A stretch of DNA of 8,117 nt. Origin: DATLBY01 sp035526665 (lineage in GTDB: Bacteria; Acidobacteriota; Terriglobia; Bryobacterales; Bryobacteraceae). The first letter of the stretch is position 1. Each line of letters opens with the position of its first letter. The position numbers and the translations under genes were made by a program. Shown here in pieces: positions 5,891 through 8,117 of this stretch. The notes beneath the pieces were generated by a model, which searched no databases, was not told the origin of the DNA, and saw only the letters and a list, made by a program, of their open reading frames with translations. The stretch is taken from contig DATLBY010000350.1 of the NCBI GenBank assembly GCA_035526665.1, positions 1 to 8,117 of the forward strand. The letters are read 5' to 3'.

Positions 5891-7174
5891 TTACTGCTTG
5901 AATGCCTTCCGTCCGGCGAACTTGGCATTGGCGCCCAACTCTTCCTCAATGCGCAGGAGTTGGTTGTATTTGGCGATGCGGTCGGTGCGGCTGGCAGAAC
6001 CGGTCTTGATCTGTCCCGCGCCCGTCGCCACCGCGAGGTCGGCAATGAAAGCGTCTTCCGTTTCGCCCGAGCGATGCGAGGCGATGCAGGTATAGCCCGC
6101 CTTGAAGGCCATGGTCATCGCTTCCAGGGTTTCGGTCAAGGTTCCGATCTGATTCACCTTCACCAGGATGGAGTTGGCGATGCCTTCGTCGATGCCGCGG
6201 GAGAGTCGCTCGGTGTTGGTCACGAAGAGATCGTCCCCTACCAGCTGAATCTTCGTCCCCAGCACCTCGGTCATCTTTTTCCAGCCGCTCCAGTCGTCCT
6301 CGGCCATGCCGTCTTCAATGGATACGATCGGATACTGATCTACCCACTTGGCCCAGAACTCCACCATCTCCTCGGAGCTGCGCTCCGATTTGTCAGACTT
6401 CTTGAAGACGTACTTGTTCTTGCTTTTGTCGTAAAATTCGCTGGATGCCGGATCGAGCGTGATGCCGACCTGCTCGCCCGGCTTGTAGCCGGCCAGCGTG
6501 ATGGCCTCCATCACGACTTCCAGGGCCTCTTCATTCGACTTCAGATTGGGCGCGAAACCGCCCTCGTCGCCAACGGCGGTGGAATAGCCCCGTTTTTTCA
6601 GCACGCCTTTGAGCGTGTGGAAGACTTCCGTACCCATCCGGAGCGCTTCGGAGAACTTTTCGGCTCCGTAGGGCGCGATCATAAACTCCTGCACGTCCAC
6701 CGAGTTGTCGGCATGCGCGCCGCCGTTGATGATGTTCATCATGGGCACGGGAAGCAGATTCGCGGCCACGCCGCCCAGGTACCGATAGAGGGGCGTCATC
6801 TGTTCGCTGGCTGCAGCCCGCGCGGTCGCCATGGATACGGCGAGAATCGCATTGGCACCCACGCGCGCTTTGTTGGGAGTGCCGTCCACCTCAATCATTT
6901 TGCGGTCTACACTCGCCTGATCGGAGGCATCCAAGCCTTGCAGTGCCGGTCCCAGTTCCCTGGTGACAAATTCGGCCGCTTTCCGGGTGCCTTTGCCCAG
7001 ATACCGCTTCTTATCGTTATCGCGAAGCTCCACTGCCTCATGCTCGCCGGTGGATGCTCCGGAAGGAACCGCGGCCCGGCCCATGCTGCCGTCGGCGAGA
7101 AAAACGTCGGCCTCTACCGTCGGATTGCCACGCGAGTCGAGGATCTCTCTTCCAATTATGTTGACGATTTCCAT
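5891..7174 (-). CDS. eno: Enolase
   Basis: Phosphopyruvate hydratase, the cytoplasmic magnesium enzyme turning 2-phosphoglycerate into phosphoenolpyruvate; in many bacteria it also joins the RNA degradosome. The 427 residues match the family length. Seen in order: the N-terminal REILDSRGNPTVE; the mobile loop SGASTGEHEA with Ser41; GGAHADN at 151-157; Glu163; VGDEGGFAPN with catalytic Glu204; metal ligands Asp241, Glu287 (SIEDGM) and Asp314 (GDDLFVTN); catalytic Lys339 in ILVKVNQIGT; SHRSGETED at 366-374; and Lys390 in IKTGS. Nothing essential is missing. The ATG at 7174 fits the family start MEIVNI; AAGGA lies about 15 bases upstream, rather far. It is the first gene of a two-gene operon with gpmI (1-nt gap), coding consecutive glycolytic steps. 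Promoter presumably in the intergenic region to the right. Confidence 0.98.
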   Translation of the reverse strand: MEIVNIIGREILDSRGNPTVEADVFLADGSMGRAAVPSGASTGEHEAVELRDNDKKRYLGKGTRKAAEFVTRELGPALQGLDASDQASVDRKMIEVDGTPNKARVGANAILAVSMATARAAASEQMTPLYRYLGGVAANLLPVPMMNIINGGAHADNSVDVQEFMIAPYGAEKFSEALRMGTEVFHTLKGVLKKRGYSTAVGDEGGFAPNLKSNEEALEVVMEAITLAGYKPGEQVGITLDPASSEFYDKSKNKYVFKKSDKSERSSEEMVEFWAKWVDQYPIVSIEDGMAEDDWSGWKKMTEVLGTKIQLVGDDLFVTNTERLSRGIDEGIANSILVKVNQIGTLTETLEAMTMAFKAGYTCIASHRSGETEDAFIADLAVATGAGQIKTGSASRTDRIAKYNQLLRIEEELGANAKFAGRKAFKQ

Positions 7175-7503
7175 TACTTTTGGTTGTTGTCCTTGAAGAT
7201 GCAGAGTAATTGAGGTGCGAACCCACTATTTTGGCACACTCGCTTATTTTGCTCTGTAAGCTGGGCTCAAGCGGTACTATCGAGCGGGAGGTCGATGATT
7301 CTCACGTGTCCACGCTGCGTCACACCTGGATCCGGCGCAACCTCAATAAGCTACCCGGCACCTGTCCTCGCTGCTGCTCACCGTATTAGAGCAGGCCCCG
7401 GAAATTGCACGATACCTAATCGCCGATCGATTTGCAGCGACTCCGTCAATGGGCCGAAGTACAATAAAATTGTTAGCCGTCGGCCAACGAATTCATCAAT
7501 CGA
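7175..7503. other. Intergenic region between eno and the FkbH-like gene
   Basis: About 329 bases without a convincing gene. It lies between two divergently transcribed genes, so it should hold both promoters. The part next to eno (about 7190-7260) is AT-richer. A weak minus-strand promoter candidate for eno is TTGAGC (7270-7265) with AATAAG (7248-7243) at 16 bp. On the plus side TACAAT (7460-7465) is a plausible -10 with no -35 at the usual distance, and it overlaps the inverted repeat at 7452-7485. A near-identical 12-base pair (TGTCCACGCTGC at 7307-7318 and TGTCCTCGCTGC at 7363-7374, one mismatch) is also present. A small open frame at 7295-7531 does not look like a gene. Promoter calls are weak. 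Confidence 0.5.
7452..7485. repeat. Nested inverted repeat upstream of the FkbH-like gene
   Basis: Two concentric dyads: an inner perfect one, ACAAT-AAA-ATTGT (7461-7473), and an outer one, GGCCGA (7452-7457) with TCGGCC (7480-7485). They are separated by 3 and 6 unpaired bases. The element ends 18 bases before the ATG at 7504 and covers the possible -10 TACAAT. It could be an operator or, if transcription starts further upstream, a leader hairpin. It is not an intrinsic terminator, having no T run. Confidence 0.5.
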
Positions 7504-8117
7504 ATGCACTCTCACCCAGGTGAATCGGTAACATATCCATCCAGTTCGAACCAGCAGCCGGGACCGTTGATCGCCATCAGCGCTACCTTTACGGCGGACC
7601 CGGTGGCGGAGTCCTTAAGCTTTTGGTCGCGTGAGGTGGCGCTGGATTTCACCGTCAAGTTCGCGCCTTACAACCAGGTTTTTCAGCAGATTCTGGATCC
7701 GGGCAGTTCGCTGGCTCTAAATCGCGATGGAGTGAACGTAATTCTCGTGCGCCTGCAGGACTGGGCTCTGGATCATTTGGAAGCCGACGTAGAGCACTTC
7801 ATCGCGGGTCTGCACTCGGTGGCGCCAGGACACGGCGCGCCCTTTATTGTTTGCATCTGCCCGTGCTCGCCGGAGTACCTGGAAGATCCGGCGCGGGCGG
7901 CGCTGGTGGCCCGCCTGCAAGACGCGCTGGCCTTCGGGCTGCACGATCTTCCGACGGTTCACCTGATCACGCCGGCTGACATCCTGCGGCTCTATCCCGT
8001 GATGGACTACTACGACGCGCAGAGCGATCAGATGGGGCATATTCCCTACACGCCGCTATTTTTCGCGGCGCTCGGCACTTCGCTGGCGCGCCGCATTCAC
8101 GCAATCCGCAGTACGCC
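7504..8117 (+). CDS. FkbH-like (HAD-IIIC family) protein, N-terminal part
   Basis: An open frame from the ATG at 7504 to the window end (204 complete codons, no stop). After a poorly conserved 20-residue start it reads LIAISATFTADP (22-33), FAPYNQVFQQILDP (53-66), RDGVNVILVRLQDW (74-87) and GHIPYTPLFFAALG (178-191). I recognise this order as the N-terminal, SGNH-hydrolase-like half of FkbH-like proteins; the catalytic HAD domain (DCDxTLW motif) would follow outside the window. FkbH-type enzymes load a glyceryl unit from 1,3-bisphosphoglycerate onto an acyl carrier protein; related HAD-IIIC proteins sit in or beside polyketide/nonribosomal peptide systems. The upstream in-frame stop is TAG at 7474 and the only ATG after it is at 7504, with no Shine-Dalgarno; TTG at 7567 is an alternative. 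It diverges from eno. Whether it is free-standing or part of a larger synthase cannot be seen. Confidence 0.72.
   Translation, partial: MHSHPGESVTYPSSSNQQPGPLIAISATFTADPVAESLSFWSREVALDFTVKFAPYNQVFQQILDPGSSLALNRDGVNVILVRLQDWALDHLEADVEHFIAGLHSVAPGHGAPFIVCICPCSPEYLEDPARAALVARLQDALAFGLHDLPTVHLITPADILRLYPVMDYYDAQSDQMGHIPYTPLFFAALGTSLARRIHAIRST

Noticed and set aside
5890..6045. N-terminal extension of gpmI to 6045
   Set aside because: The extra residues lie over the 3' end of eno, are unlike any phosphoglycerate mutase, and the family start MSRPKPLVLTILDG is at 5889.
5798..7213. A 471-codon open frame on the plus strand, antisense to eno and the start of gpmI
   Set aside because: It is the mirror of strongly conserved eno codons in a GC-rich genome. 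Its composition (many His, Gly, Leu, Arg) is typical of such antisense frames, and it spans a bona fide operon with all catalytic motifs on the other strand.
7295..7531. Small plus-strand open frame beginning MILTCPRC with GGAGG just upstream, suggestive of a zinc-ribbon protein
   Set aside because: Only one CxxC pair is present; the later Cys residues are not in a CxxC arrangement. The rest has no recognisable pattern, the spacing to GGAGG is only three bases, and it overlaps the FkbH-like start.
7540..7560. GTTCGAACC near 7544, resembling a tRNA T-loop
   Set aside because: The flanking bases cannot form a T-stem on either strand and no acceptor or anticodon arm is found. It lies in the coding start of the FkbH-like gene.
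7717..8040. Minus-strand open frame opposite the FkbH-like gene
   Set aside because: It is antisense to conserved family motifs (RDGVNVILVRLQDW, GHIPYT) and has no ribosome binding site or recognisable domain.

Overview
The window is ordinary GC-rich bacterial chromosome. It carries core-metabolism genes, a small envelope cluster, and at the right edge the first part of what looks like a secondary-metabolism gene. The best guess for the source is Acidobacteriota, Bryobacterales/Solibacter-like. That guess rests on stand-alone MacB-type permeases in tandem and on the 161-residue anchored protein, which resembles proteins I recall from that group. It is an inference from remembered family patterns, not from a search. 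No rRNA, tRNA, insertion sequence, phage gene or CRISPR array is visible.

Left part (1-3787), all on the minus strand, read from right to left: two MacB/FtsX-type ABC permeases, a minimal NfeD-like four-helix membrane protein, a membrane-anchored SPOR-domain protein, and the first 73 codons of lipoyl synthase (lipA), which runs off the left end. The junctions are a 1-nt overlap (TGATG), an 8-nt overlap, an 18-nt gap and another 1-nt TGATG overlap, so this is very probably one operon with translational coupling. The theme is cell envelope (export or mechanotransmission, membrane protein, peptidoglycan binding), with lipA at the end as a metabolic passenger. No ABC ATPase is present.

Middle (3788-4336): a 63-bp divergent intergenic region drives the permease operon leftward and a 161-residue protein with one N-terminal membrane helix rightward. 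The stop codon of that protein overlaps the stop codon of gpmI.

Right-middle (4333-7174), minus strand: eno and gpmI form a tight two-gene glycolytic operon with a 1-nt gap. It performs the two steps 3-phosphoglycerate to 2-phosphoglycerate (GpmI) and 2-phosphoglycerate to phosphoenolpyruvate (Eno). All key catalytic residues are present in both.

Right edge (7175-8117): a 329-nt, partly AT-richer intergenic stretch contains a nested inverted repeat. It precedes a plus-strand gene whose visible 204 residues match the N-terminal half of FkbH-like, HAD-IIIC proteins. These are usually associated with polyketide or nonribosomal peptide assembly lines, so a biosynthetic locus may begin just beyond the window.
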